Positions 43,001 to 56,447 are shown, counted from the first letter of the stretch. The stretch is DNA of 64,000 nt from Lonicera japonica (GCA_021464415.1 CM038471.1:34135234-34199233); one strand, 5' to 3'. The notes: generated by a model not told the origin, from the letters alone. Made by a program: numbers and translations.

Positions 43001-46000
43001 TATTTGTGGGTATAAATCACAAAACTTAAACATGAGATTTATTTTTACTTCTATTTGTTTTCGCTAAATATGAGAATTTACCACTCAATTTTATATAAAT
43101 AAAAAATCTCGAACCGAACAACCAATTCTCCCATTCTAAAAAAGGAGAAATGCACTCTTAGCTAGTTTATGTTTTCCTTTTTGTGTTTATGACATACAAT
43201 AATTATTTTATGTTCTAGCTCAGTCATCACTTTTAAGTTTTATTTATTGACAAGGCAGCAAAATTTTGTTTTTAGTCTCTATTTTTATAAGAGGAGTTTA
43301 CACATGTTATTCATTGATGAAAAAATTTTTGGAAGAAAACCATAACGTCCCAGATACCATTAGCAATTTTATAACTTAACGTTCCGTTTGATAACAACAT
43401 ATATGAAAAAAGGAAAATAAAAACACTTGATTTGATAAAAAGTTGGAAAACAAGTTGAGGTATATGATAAGATGCTATCAATTTCATACTCATTTTATGA
43501 GTAGATTCTTTCATCTTTCATCATTTTTTGTGAAAAAATTTTCTTCCTCAGCCACCAAAATTTCTCCATGGAAAAAGCCACAAAATAAGATGACATCTCA
43601 TCACATGTCTCAACTTATTTTCCAGCTTCTCACAAAAATCTACTACTTTTATTTTTCTTTTTCATGTTATTATCAAACGGATTCTCTAGCACTATTATTA
43701 TTTCTGGTAGCTCTAATACCTAGCGCCGCGTGGCTTTAGGTTCACAAGCCTTTTGCCATTTCACAAGGTGGACTTTTTTCTTATCCATGCCAACTTGTCG
43801 CCCCTTAAGAAATTCCGATTTAATCTATCAATTTTATCACACACGTGTGGGGAGTTTAATAATTTGCATAGCATAATTGGGAATAGTAGAGGTGACAAAT
43901 TGAACTAAGGTAGCCCTCCTCAATCCCAGCTAACAGATAAATTTTGGCTTTCCAACTGAAGATATTTACTTTATTTTTATTTTTTTTTTGCATTTTTTTC
44001 TATGATGAAGTCAAAGTGACTCCTTTTCACCCTCCCATGAACAAGGGGAATGCCAAGATATTTCCCCAGGTCCTTACTAGGGGTCATGCCACACATACAA
44101 TATCGGGACATTTGGGGAAAGTAAACTTTGGATTTTTGAAAATTAACCTTCTGACCTGATCAGGCCATGCAAAGATAATTTAGGAGCTCCAAAATGCTTC
44201 TACATTATATTTTTCTCATTAGTCCTACAAAAAACATAAGGTCGTCGGCAAAGAAAAGATGGGTGATGGCAAGGTCTTTTAGGGAAGGTTTGATATCACA
44301 CCACTTCTTTTTCAAGACAGTTTGTTAATAGGATTACAAAGATACTCGAACTCAAGATCTCCCCTAAATTCGGATGGATAGCTTACTAACTAGTCACACG
44401 TTTTTAGATGGCACTTTCACAAGTTAATTAGATTGTACAAAAACTGTGAAATTTATTTTGTTATTAAATATAGATCTTTAAAAAGAACATGTTGGATTTA
44501 ATATATTCAGCACATATGAGATCACAGAATATAGATTTTGGAATCTTAATGTCTGTTGGCCGGAGCTGCTCTTTTTGTCTCTTCTTATTCCAAGATGAAT
44601 TTTTGTCTTTATTAAATCATATAGAATATTCTTTAATTATTAATTATTTTTTGTTAATCTCAAACTTCTTACAATTAAGTATAATACTTTGTCAAACACA
44701 AGTGATGCCACCATCACGTAATAAGTTTGTCTTTTGGTTAAAATATATTCCTTTGCTTATGTGAAAATGACCAAATTTATACAAGTTTTATGCCTCTATA
44801 CCCATTGAAAGGCAAATATGTGTGTGATCATTTCTTTTGTCTGATTATATCTTCATATTCTAAACCCATGTTTAGGCTAATAGTCTTGTATCGGCTGTCA
44901 TTTTTTTTATTTTCCCAATAAGGAGAGGAAGTACTGGGTTCGATTCACATGAATATTGTTGTCGATCCCTTTATTGTGTTGGTTGTGGATTCATAACTGG
45001 TTGTATAAAAAAAGATTGTGTTGCGGACCTATCACTTTGAATTAAGAAAATCTAAATTTAGGGTGAGACTTGAATCCAAAATGTCTGAATTTTAGGTGCG
45101 ACGGGTACCCACGGAGATATTTATTTTATTTTATTTGAAAAAAAGCCACTTTATTTACATCAACATTCAGCACTGCTGTGAGTATGTCTTTGTGCGGTGC
45201 AGCTGCATAATAGGAAAGTAAAAAAGCAAAGAAACCCTATGTTAGACTATTAGTATGTTTAATGGTTTATATATATATAAATAATTATATATATATATAT
45301 ATATATATAGTTCGGGGCGGGTCTTCGGGAATGGGTACTTAGATAACCGGAACCGAACCAGACCCTCTTATTTTTTTCTCTCCCCACCCCAGACCCGGAC
45401 CAGGACCCAAAATTCACTACCCGAAATAGATCCGTTCGAGTAAAAACCCGCGGGTACGCAAACCCACGGTTATTTTTGCCATTCCTACTCTAGGTTGGTT
45501 TGTTTCTTAGTACTAACAGATTTAGTTTATTTTTTTTAGACAGCTAATAGCTAGATTTAGCTTTCTTGGTCCATGTCTCAAATTTTTAAAACTACAGAAA
45601 ATCAACTAGGATTAGAAGTAATTAAGTCTAAGGAACGCCTAAAAAAGAGAAGGATTATAACTACAATCAGTTCTTGATCCTACTCTAAACTTAACACAGG
45701 TTGAAGTCTTTAAAATAAGTCTATTTAAAGTTAGAATAAGAGTTACGATACGTGTGTTGTCTATAACACTGACTAATTAACTTTCTAATACTGTCAATTA
45801 GATCCATCACGAGTTTACTTTACAGAAAATTTGTTAATGATCAATGCATAAATGTCATGTCACTATATCCTCAAAAATCAAAACATGTTCTGAAACTCTC
45901 TCAAGAATTATGGAGAAAAGATGTAACAAAACTTTCATTTCCTCAACCCTTTAATCTGTTCATCTTCCACTAAACTACGAAGTTTTAATTTTTGATTTGC

Positions 46001-46674
46001 TGATTTTTGCAGGTAGTTAGATTTTCTGGGATTAAGTGCGCCAAAGAGTATGAAATATTGAGGAATGAGTACGAGACATTTGGGAATAAATTGGTGGGGT
46101 GTTTTGTTGAACCTTTTAAGACATTATTTCAAGAGAAGAACTCAACTTTGCTTCATATTCTCAAAGGGGTTGATGGTTATATTATGCCTGGATCTACTAC
46201 TCTTCTACTTGGACCTCCAGGTAACAAAGTTCATTCCCTTAATTTATATCAATTCTAACCCAAAAAAAATGGGCACGCGTGTTCGTCTGAGTGATGAAAG
46301 ACCTCACAATGATTTGCAAGTCCCGATATTTGAGTCTCACTAGTTGCAAACACAGCTTTTCCCCGCTCTTATTGGTATTAGTAGGGATGGCAACGGGTCG
46401 GGTTCGGGGCGGGTTTGGCCAATACCAAACCCGACCCGCATCTAAAATACTCCGCCCCGAACCCAATGCGGGTTTATTTCTTGGAACCCAAACCTGCTCC
46501 GCGTTTATGCCTTAAAACCCGAACCTGCCCCCCCCCTCCCCCCGCCCCGAATTCGTAAGTTCATAAAAAAAAAATCAATCTTTACGCCTTTATATCATTA
46601 TATGTTCATGCACTATTCATTGGTGCACAGTCTTTCAAAAAAAAATTTAAAGAAAAAACACAATAGCGTGCGCG

Positions 46675-46713
<39 letters not shown>

Positions 46714-49700
46714 TCCATCTTGATTATTCTTAAACAAACAAAAATAGTCTTTATTTTATCTATTTACAAAATTCACTAACATATTTATTATCTATATATA
46801 AATATATTCCATCCAGATGAGGCTAGAGATTCTTAAAAGGCTATGTATATATTTAATATTAACATATATTTTTTTATATATAAGTATGCGGGTCGGGTCG
46901 GGTTTTAAATTGTCAAAACCCTAACCCGCCCCGGGTTTTTTCTTAGAAACCCAAACCCGATCCGGCCTAAAAAAAACCCGACCCGAACCCACTCCATCCG
47001 GGTTGGGTCGGGTCAGAAACCCGCCGGGTTGGGTTTTTTTGCCATCCCTAGGTATTAGACTTTCAGAGGGAAAAAGAAAGTAATGAAAGAGTAATATGTA
47101 TAATCCAGAACGACAAATTATTCAACAATAATAATAAAAAAAATTAACGAAAGCAAATCAAAATTAGCGGAAATAATATCAAGAAAAAGCATACAAAAGT
47201 AAAATAATTACAGACAAGAGACGAGATATTCGCGATTTTCAATTAGCGTGTCTAGTAGAAGAAGAAAATTATTCGCTAATGCGTGATGAGAACATATATT
47301 AAGCAAAAGCTAATAAATAATGTATAATGTAAATCATAAAGAATATTTTCTTTTGACAATTAAATTAATCTTCTATGGTTGTAACATGAAAATTGTGAAT
47401 TATCAAACAAAATAACTATTAATCAGTTTTGTATCATGTAACTAAAATTAAAATACGCAGAATGATCATATGATAGTGATCAAGGAGATATCTAAATATT
47501 ATCTTTCATTGGGACAGCTACGAACATTAAAATAGATAGAGCCAAAGGATAATCTACCAAAGAACAAGGTATTGTGGACATTGAAAGGGCATGTTTGATT
47601 GCATTTATTTTCCACGTAAAATGGACAAATTTATATATCGTTCATCTGTAGTGGTTTTCTAATGCATAATTTTCCATGGTACAACTTAGTTTAGCCTAAT
47701 TTTGTCCTCCATGTAATTCAAACACAAGCTCCCCCTTAGTGTTTGGGTTTCATGGAAATTTTTTCCCACAATCCCATGGAATTTAAATCTTGCCCATGTA
47801 AACCTATCAAACAGATCTTTAAAATAACGTAATCTTCAACATCAGATGAAAAGCAGATAAATTCACCAATCACGTTACGATTGCCACACTGTGTACACAC
47901 TAATAAACGTACTGATGGAGACATTGTTCCTATAAACTCGGGTATTTTTCTATGCCAATTAAGTGAAAATCTGCTAATCAAATGCTGCAGGATGTGGAAA
48001 GAGCACTCTCTTAGAAATTCTTGCAGGAAGACTAGACGAAAGTAAGGGCACAAACTTGAAAGGTGTGGTGATGTACAACAACAAATATGCCTCCGAAATT
48101 CGTCTCAGTAGACTCATTGCTTATATTAGCGGCCAACTTAACAAGTACGTCATCTATCTATATGCGCGATTCCAATCCTTTGCATTCATGTTGAGTAAAA
48201 ACAGCAAACCATGAAATAAAGTGCATAGTCGACTAAATAACACAAACTGAATCAATTTGAACACATTGATTCTTCAGTCTTTAGCTCTGTGCTTATAGAC
48301 AATCAACCTATGTTGCAAGTATGGACGCGGGAAATCCCAATGATATGATACGGCTAACGTCTAAACAAATATAGTTTGGATATGGCTAGGATAAAGTTAT
48401 AAAGTAGCACAAATGCTATACAATCTTTTTCTAAAGAGAAGGGTCGTCTCTTTTTTAAAAGGACAATCTATTTTTAGTAGTAAACATATGAATTTTTTGA
48501 TGAAATTTGTTGGAGGCAATTTTCATGATAGATTTATAGGTAATCTCTGCAGAAAGTTGAGAACTAACTCCACCCTTGTCCATGCCGCATATGTGCCATA
48601 TACGGAAGTCAGTAGATACTCTTATACAGGGTATCAGATGCTATTGGAACCTCCTCAACTGATCAAGGGTTTACATGAACCCCTTCAATATGATCGGTTA
48701 ATGCATTAAAGTAATAGGAACCCACACTCATTCATTCATTCATTCATTGATAAAAATGTGCACAAATAGTGTATATAAGATTAGTTGTCACTTCATGATT
48801 GGAGGAAGAGTGCAAATGGATCCCATGGCATACATGTGGAACCCACTCTTCATCAAATCATGAGGTGACACATCTCACGTACAAACTTTTGAGCAGATTT
48901 TTGGCGAGTCTAGCATTTTTCTTACATTAAGGCACTAACCAATCAAAGCGGGTCATGCTAACCGTCATTTGAGGAGGGTTGATAAATTTGGACTCATCCG
49001 AATTTTATGAAAATTCGAAGTATCCATGCTAAGTAGCAATCATCATCAATCCACGCATCTTGTAAACTTGCAGGAACATCCCATTGTTATCGGTCAGAGA
49101 GACACTCGAGTTCGCAAGGGATTGCACTCAGGGACTTCGGCCAGAGAACTTCACTCCTCAGATGAGAAAATTCTTCGCACACGCGCTAGTAGAAGGACAA
49201 GATCCATATCTAGAGTACATATTGGAGGTCCTAAACCTGAAGAATATTGAACATAAACTCGCCGGTGAAGCCATTTCTGACATTGATCACCAAAAGGTCA
49301 CCACGGCTGAGTTAGCGCTCGGAACGTATTCAGTCATGCTTTATGATCAACCATTCTTGGGATCTGATTTAGCAGCTACTTATGACCTAGTGGACATTGT
49401 AAGGACCATAAGCCGGATTCAGCAATCATCAGCAATTATGACGTTGACCCAAATCTCCCAAGAAGTGTTTGAGCTTTTTGATAGAATCATACTTCTAGGT
49501 GATGGCTGTGTTTTGTTTCAAGGGCCTCGTCAAGATGCAATTCCTTACTTTGCCAACCTTGGGTAAGTAATATAATGCTCGATTACAGGTAGATATGTAA
49601 CCCGTGTTGTTCTTCATATTCGATTTTTGCAAAAAAGAGGTTCATGTTTGTGTTACCCATTTGCATAAACCTGCGTAACAAGTCAACCAGTTAACTGTAT

Positions 49701-52700
49701 TTACACCCAAATGGCTAGACCAAGTTACCATTTAGGTTCATTGAACCCCAAGTATAAGCCAAGGATCTCAGCATTGCACTACAGACCTGAAACTACTGAT
49801 GCTAAACCCTAACCCTCTTACTTTGTTCAAGTTAATGCATAAAGCCTAACCCATTTGTATAGGTCAGGTTACAGGTCAAGTTGGAAATCACTTTCTATCA
49901 TGCCATATTGGATTTGTGTTAAAAATGGCTCAAACCATAGCCGAGACCCATTTCGATTCATGCATAATTGGGTGGGTCATGTCACCCAGTCGTATAACAT
50001 GTCTGATGGGTTAACTACATATTGGGTTAACAGGTCAACTGTTTGCCATGTGTTGGGTTATTGGGTCTCATTCAGAGTTGCTAGCTCTACTTATACTTGT
50101 TCTCTTTAGGGCAACAACTTAACCAACATCAGTGAAAATAAGTGCCAGTGGATTGCATATGCAGGTACAAGAAGCCATCACACGTGGAATCAGCAGAGTT
50201 TCTTGAAGATATAGTAGCTGGATATGGTTCCCAATTTATGACACCAGAAGCAACTCCTTTGTCAATAGATGAACTAGTAGAGTGCTACAAGGCCTCGGAT
50301 CATTATAAAGATGTTATGAGAATTGTTGTTGGAGATGATTTGAAGCACACTTATTGGGTAGAGAGTGAGCCCGGGCTCGGCTTGTCCCTTAAAACGCCTT
50401 CCAAATACCAATGCTCAATCGACATAGAACCAAGAAAAGAGACAGGTGCATAACTAATCCAATCAAAAATCAGCACTCCATCACTTTTAGGTCATTGTAG
50501 CATGATCTGCTTATATATTTTATGATCTTAAAAATAGGATGTTCTTAAATGCACCCACACAATCTCGCTTCTCACCCCCCACTTCTTAAAAATCTTTCAA
50601 CTCAACCCACAAACATATATGTGCTCTCTCTTTAAACAAAAAAGTAATTAAAAAGAAGAGCTACATAGGTTAAATATGCTTATTACACTAATCGTACACT
50701 CAAAAATTAATAATAGTAGCTCCAAAGTAGCAAGATTGTGTGGATGCATATACGAACACCCTAAAACCCTAAAAAGATTTCAGCTCTACTAACTAAACCA
50801 GTGTTTCAAGAACAAGTGAATAATATATATGAGTTGTTTGGTTACAGAGTTGGTGGTGGCGAAGCTCTCCACCAAATTAGGACACTCTAGGGGAATTGAG
50901 AGTACTGGAAGAGTTCGGATTGGGGACGTCATTACAGCAATATCCATTGATAATGATGAAATGCAATACCTAGCTGTGGGACAACAGAAATACCAGCGAG
51001 AGCAAGCCTCACATGCGTACTCCATGCTGAAGAAGGCAACTGGGCCCGTCCGTCTCCAGGTCGAGCGCTACAAAGAAGAGGTAAGAGACTTTTCACCCAA
51101 GTAGCGTAGTCTGCACAGATACTTCAATAAAGTTCAAATATGGAGTATCAAAACGTATTTGATACTCTAAATAAGTATTACTTGATTTATTCAACAACTT
51201 TGGCTTCTGGATACAGCATAGAGAAGGCAGGCATTTTTTTTGCAAATTTTTTTTCCAAGCGAATGTGTGAGAGTAAAATTTAAAAAGTTAAAATGGTTAA
51301 AACGGTTAAAAGTTTGGAAGATGAAAGACAATCAAAAACCAAAATAGATCTATTTCTTTTGAATTTGCCATATTGCCATATTATATTGTATCGTAATAAC
51401 AAAGAGGAATGTTAGTGACCCCTGCCAGTCTTGTAGAATGAAACACATTGTACTTTCGTAGTTTTGTTTATGCCAATTGCAGTAGTCACAGTAATAATCA
51501 TGCATGTAGTACAGGATTAACTGCCTAATCAGTCTTAAAAGTTTCCCTTTTTCTTTTTTTTTATTATTATTTAGGAGGAGGAATACCATACCCAGTGGGA
51601 GCAATTCCAAAGACCATTCGTTCAGACATGGTGGAAATCTACTAAAACTCTAATCAACAGGCAAATCAAGATCACCAGAAGACTTCATGCTCTACTGAAG
51701 TTAAGGCTGTTCCAGGTCACTAATTGTCCCAATCACCAGAATCAACTAATTATACTGTAATTCTAATTACGAGACATAATGAATCTATTTTCAAACATGC
51801 ACTGCAGGCAATTGTACTTGGCTTGTTTGCAGGGACACTGTTCTATAAACTGGGAGGTCAATATACACAAAATCGAATGAATTCGGTGAGGGCTCTAGGG
51901 TTTGTATCTACCATGAGCATAATGCTCATAAATCTGGTGCAGCTTCCACTATATATGCTCCAAAGGCCAATCTTTTACAAGCATAGGGAACAGAGGTTCT
52001 TCAGAGCTTCTTCATATGTAGTTGCTCATTGCACAGTCAATCTCCCACAAACTTTCATAGAAGTAATTCTTCAATTTTTATATTTCCACCCCATATAGAA
52101 TTAGCTTAAGTTTTTATATAATTCAAAGGTAAGTGTATTATATCTTGCAGGCACTAGCTTACACTCTTTGCGTCTATTTTCTAGCGGGGTTATCATTGGC
52201 AGGAAATGGGGCACTTGTCTTTGAGTACCTGCTTCTGTTATTCTTGGTAGCATATTTTGGTTCGTCTGTCTTCTTCTTTCTTAGTGCCATCTCTCCGATT
52301 CCAGAAGTGGGAAATGCTATGGCAGGTACATTTGCATCACCAAATTAATTATCGATACAAGTCATTAGCTATTAGCTAATGTTGTTAAAATGAGTTTTCT
52401 AATGTAAAACGAGTATTCCAGGAGAGGAAATCAAGTGTGTTTGAAAAAAAAGTTCTCTTTGATCATATATTGAAAAACTATTAAAGGTTTTTACTAAGTC
52501 AGTTAGTAGGGATTGTTGAGTAATAGTCCAATAGATCACATACTTACCCATCGATGTTCAAGTTCTTTTTTGTTGTTAACTTTGATTATGATAGTGATAC
52601 AATGCTTTGTTCAGATTTATGACTCTTTGGCCTAATATTTAAAATGCTTGTATAAATTATATGAGCATATTGTTTGATTACTATGTTTGACATTCATAAT

Positions 52701-55700
52701 AGATAGAGCTAGATATATACAGTAACAAAATTGTACTTAGTTTTCGAGGTAACCCCGCTATCTCAGATTCAGTTTCCAAGGTTCCTCAAAATGTGGCCTA
52801 CGTTATTCACTACCTCATCGTCACTCGCAGGTTTACTCGTTTCAATCTTCCTACTCTTCAGTGGCTTTGTGATCTACCCATCCAATATCCCAACATACTG
52901 GAAATGGCTCATCTACGTGAACCCCATTCACTGGGCTAATGTCTCATTCTGCAGGTTCCAATTCGAGCACTACACCGAGCCTTGTGCCAACTACCTTGGC
53001 CAACTTCCCTTCTGTGACAAGTTCCCAACAAAGACAGTTGGAAAAGCTTACTTGATATTCTATGAGCTCTCTGATGATGCAAAGAGACCTTGGCTTCCTT
53101 ATGCCATTCTCCTCGGGTGGATTTTAGTTGCCAATTTGTTAGCATTATTGGGCATGAAGAAAGTAAAGTTCACAGGGATGAATCAGTCACTGCCACATGT
53201 CAAAAAGACGCCTGTAAGAAGCAATTTTGGGGAAGATATAGAGAGTGAATTGCAGTCGGTCAGTATGAATGATGAATATTCTGAGGATACTAGTGGTTCT
53301 AGATATACAAGATCGCAAAGTTCAGTGCCAGATTCAGGAAAAGTGAAGGAGAAGGGTGGGGTAGAGAAATGGATTGAAGAATTCCGTGTAGATCTCGAAA
53401 GGAGTGGGCTGGGGATTCCGGTCGAACCAGTGACACTGCTATTTGAGGATTTGTCATTCACAAGGTGAATTTTCTTTTCATTGCTTAACTTGTGCTTGGA
53501 CGCACTACACTCCATAACGAAACCTCTTAATCCTCATTCAAAGGAATAATTACAGAAACATCCCCCGAGTAAGATTTGAGTTTGCTAGTCAACCCCACCC
53601 CCGGCACAAAAATTACAGTGATCCCATGTTCAGAAATTTTCAGTTCTAACTTCATTTTTCACAAACAAAAAGAAAACAGGGTCACCATTAATAAATCAAA
53701 AGGTCAAGGAGGCAACGTTTAATAAATCCAAAAGCCAGAGGAGGCACTACTAATAATCGAAAGTCATGGAGGTCACTACAATTTCCCAAAAAATCTGACA
53801 CTTAGGGGAAGTTAGTTAAATCATCCCTTATTGAAATGATCCTTATGTCCTACTGTGGGGATGCTAAAAAGAAAGCACTAGTTTCCCACTAGTGGTCTGA
53901 AAAAAATTTGCCTTTTTAACCAAAAAACATACTGAACACTATATTTTCCATGTCTCAGGTTTGATGAGGAGGAGAAGCGAAGTTTATCAGTTTTCAACCA
54001 AATCACAGGCTATGCTAGACCTCAAAACATGATGGCTCTGTTAGGCGGTTCCAAAACAAGCAAGGCCACGCTCCTAAAATGCTTGGCTGGTAGGGTACCC
54101 TTAAGTGGCCTCACCGGCAACCTCCAAGCCAATGGGGTCAAACCTGGACCCACCTTCTTCAGACTTACAGGCTACGTTGAGAAGCTTGATGCCCACCAAC
54201 CTTACCTCTCTGTCCGTGAATCCCTTCAATTTAGTGCAGCACTTCGTCTTGGCCAAGCAATAGATGGTGCAACCCGTCGGATCCACGTTGAGCTGGTCCT
54301 GAACCAACTTGGTCTAATGCTCTACTCGAACCAACTTGTGGGTTCCCTTCGTGATGCAACAGGAAAAACATTTGAAGTGGCTAAGAAGATGACCATAGCT
54401 GTTGAGCTTGCTGCTAACCCAAGCATTCTCTTTCTTGAAGAACCAATATACGGCCTTGATACAACGGGAACGTTAAAAATCCTCAATATTCTTTCCCAAT
54501 TGTCAGAGTCCGGAAGGGCCGTTATTGCCACTCTTGCACACCCAAATGCTCGTTCATTATCCTTCTTTGACCATGCTCTAATTTTAACTCGTGAAGGGCA
54601 ACAAGCGTATTTCGGCCCGGTAGGACCTAATTGCAAGGATTTGCTAAATTATTTTGTATCTATTCCAAAAGTACCTCAGTATTTCGTTAAAGAAAGTCCA
54701 GTTAGCTTTGTAATGGGGGCTCTCGGCCTAGGGATAAAGAATAGGGGTCCTCTTTCACTAAACTACGTAGAGATCTACAAAGGAAGCTCATTGTTTAAGA
54801 TCAATAACAAAGAGATTAAGAGCATAAAGAAGTTTGTCAAGAAAAGAATGCCTAAGGGAGGCCTACCTTCGAAATACCCAGCTTCATATTCTCAGCAAGC
54901 AAGTTTGGTCCTGTTAAGAACACAAAGATTCTTATGGAGGAACGTGCAATATACATACGGAAGACTTACAGGTTGTGTGATGATTGGTCTCCTCATGGGG
55001 TCCCTCTACTTTCAGATTGACTACAAAGATATATACGGTGTAACGTCTCGTTCTCTTTACATATACATGCAAGTTATACTTGTTGGGGTTATCTCGGCAA
55101 ACAATATAATTCCACAGATTGGCACGGATAGGCTAGTGTACTTGAGGGAGAAAAGGGCTGGAATGTATCTTCCAATATTTTATCCACTATCATGGGCAGT
55201 GGCCGAGATTCCGTATTTCTTTATCACAACGCTCACAGTTGTAGGCATTGGCAATGGAATGGCGGGTATCGGAACAGATTCGGCAGCAGAGTTCCTAATG
55301 TACTGGCTAGTGCTCTTCATGTTCACATTGTGTGTGACATATTTTGGAATGATGGTCACTTTCTTAGCACCGGTGCCGACACTTGCTGCATTTGCTGTGT
55401 CAATTGTGACATCATTGTGGGTTTCAGCTTCAGGAGTAGTGGTGGTGTTATCGGACATAAAATTCTACAGATGGATGTATTGGAGCAACCCATTCCAATT
55501 TGCTATGAATGCGATGACTTCCATTAGTTTTTATTGCAATACAAAGGACTGTGGAGCAGATTGTGGGTGTCCACAACTGCCAGATGGCACCTTCGTATGG
55601 GACAGATTGGCAACAGTGCGGTCTTTGAGCCATTCAAGGATAGATACAGATATACTGACCTTGTCTGCAATGTGTGTGCTGTTTGCCGGTCTCGCATTTC

Positions 55701-55744
55701 TCTTCTTTGTTGTGCTCAAACACAACTCAAACCCTCGTGTATAA
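40056..55744 (+). CDS. Full-size ABCG/PDR-type ABC transporter with a PDZ-like insert and degenerate ATP sites
   Basis: Plasma-membrane-type full-size ABC transporter; substrate unknown. Eleven exons: 40056-40535, 46013-46220, 47991-48144, 49074-49562, 50165-50445, 50848-51080, 51575-51715, 51808-52062, 52151-52325, 52831-53464, 53959-55744, one frame, 1611 aa (PDRs are usually 1400-1500). Order: N-terminal region, NBD1 (about 196-445), PDZ-like domain (about 507-612), TMD1 (about 660-915), Ser/acidic linker, NBD2 (about 1003-1255), TMD2 (about 1300-1605). NBD1 Walker A GPPGCGKST (Lys233) is canonical, its LSGGQ region reads AISDIDHQK, and Walker B is LYDQP, so Gln373 replaces the catalytic Glu. 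NBD2 Walker A is GGSKTSKAT (Lys1052 kept), its signature reads ATGKTFEVAKK, and Walker B is LEEPIYGLD. The linker 916-995 follows TMD1. ATG 40056 is the first in-frame ATG after the TATA box. It is closest to PDR/ABCG; an exact ortholog is not named. Confidence 0.9.
41723..42795. repeat. Intron-1 segmental duplication, copy A
   Basis: This segment of the 5.5-kb first intron of the ABCG gene is repeated in direct orientation at 44380-45795. Shared landmarks are ATTCAGCACATATGAGATCA, GGCCGGAGCTGCTCTTTTTG, TTTGTCAAACACAA-TGATGC and CAGCTAATAGCTAGATTTAG. The two related open frames (41839-42114 and 44489-44764) are part of this repeat and are not gene-like. Confidence 0.88.
43384..43685. mobile_element. 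MITE of the TTTGATAA / CCATGGAAAA family
   Basis: It runs from TTCCGTTTGATAACAAC to ATTATCAAACGGATT, inverted termini. The interior contains CTCCATGGAAAAAGCCAC as in the copies at 2774-3036, 30649-30904 and 56625-56878. It lies between the two copies of the intron-1 duplication. Confidence 0.65.
44380..45795. repeat. Intron-1 segmental duplication, copy B (interrupted)
   Basis: A diverged direct copy of 41723-42795. It is interrupted between about 45096 and 45485 by an insertion absent from copy A, which starts GGTGCGACGGGTACCC. That insertion contains an AT microsatellite (45268-45310) and ends CCACGGTTATTTTTGCCATT. The insertion has hAT-MITE-like GGGTACC and TTTGCCATTCC ends. Confidence 0.85.
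46382..47050. mobile_element. hAT-type MITE (TAGGGATGGCAA ends), 669 bp
   Basis: The 12-bp terminal inverted repeats TAGGGATGGCAA / TTGCCATCCCTA are perfect. They are flanked by an exact 8-bp target-site duplication GGTATTAG (46374-46381 and 47051-47058). The interior has repeated CGGGTCGGGTT and AACCCG tracts plus a (CA)n(TA)n microsatellite at about 46667-46711. It sits in the second intron of the ABCG gene. Textbook non-autonomous hAT. Confidence 0.93.
48725..48960. repeat. Small inverted-repeat element in ABCG intron 3
   Basis: After an (ATTC)n run (48727-48747), TTGTCACTTCATGATTGGAG faces CATCAAATCATGAGGTGACA. The CAATCATGAGGTGACACAT-type arm recurs near 59780 and 61090, so this is a dispersed low-copy repeat. 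Target-site duplication is not clear. Confidence 0.5.
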
Positions 55745-56447
55745 AATGGTAGAAAGCAGAAGAAAGTACTGACAAAACAATGTGCACAAGTAAAACAGAA
55801 GCGTGAGGGTTCATGTAGGTTGATAAAGATGTAAAACTACAATCCAATAGTGCACTCAAGGACACCTTCTTCAGATGTTCCTTCACCCTTTCATTCTCAT
55901 TGTGGCACAACTGCATAAGTTGCAAATGACGCTATAATCACAAAGCTCCGCAGAGAGTTAAAACCTACACAAACTGACATGGGGCGATAATTTGATCCAC
56001 TAGGTTGACACGACCCAAATATCCCACAATGGTAGTGTAATGGGGAGGTCCTTGGTATATATGTCAATGGACCTAAATTACAACTTGGACTGGCCAATTT
56101 GGGGGAGAACCCACGTGGCACGTGGTTGCATAGGTGGCGCCAAAAAAGTAGGTTATGTTATGCTGAGGATATATCACAGATACACTACTTCGGATATAGC
56201 CAGTTAGATATGCTAAGGATGTATTAACTGTTAAGTAATGTGTAATATTTTGACATAAAAATGTATTATGTAACTAAATCATCGTTATTTTAGTCAAATT
56301 GGGAACATAAAATCCAAAAGCTATGAAGTATTCACCACATGGTAACTCGGCCAAGATAAACATAGACATAGTAAACTCAGACACCAAAATACAAAACATA
56401 TTGAGAAAATGGTATAACAACAAAAGTAATTGAATGAATTGGCAGAC
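55745..56447. other. Convergent intergenic gap between the ABCG and zinc-finger genes
   Basis: It is 703 bp, holding the 3'UTRs of both genes, which run toward each other. No AATAAA was recognised for either. No other gene was seen. Confidence 0.6.

Noticed and set aside
46013..55744. ABCG gene as an obvious pseudogene
   Set aside because: The eleven exons join in one stop-free frame with good splice sites; changes are confined to ATP-site motifs rather than frameshifts.
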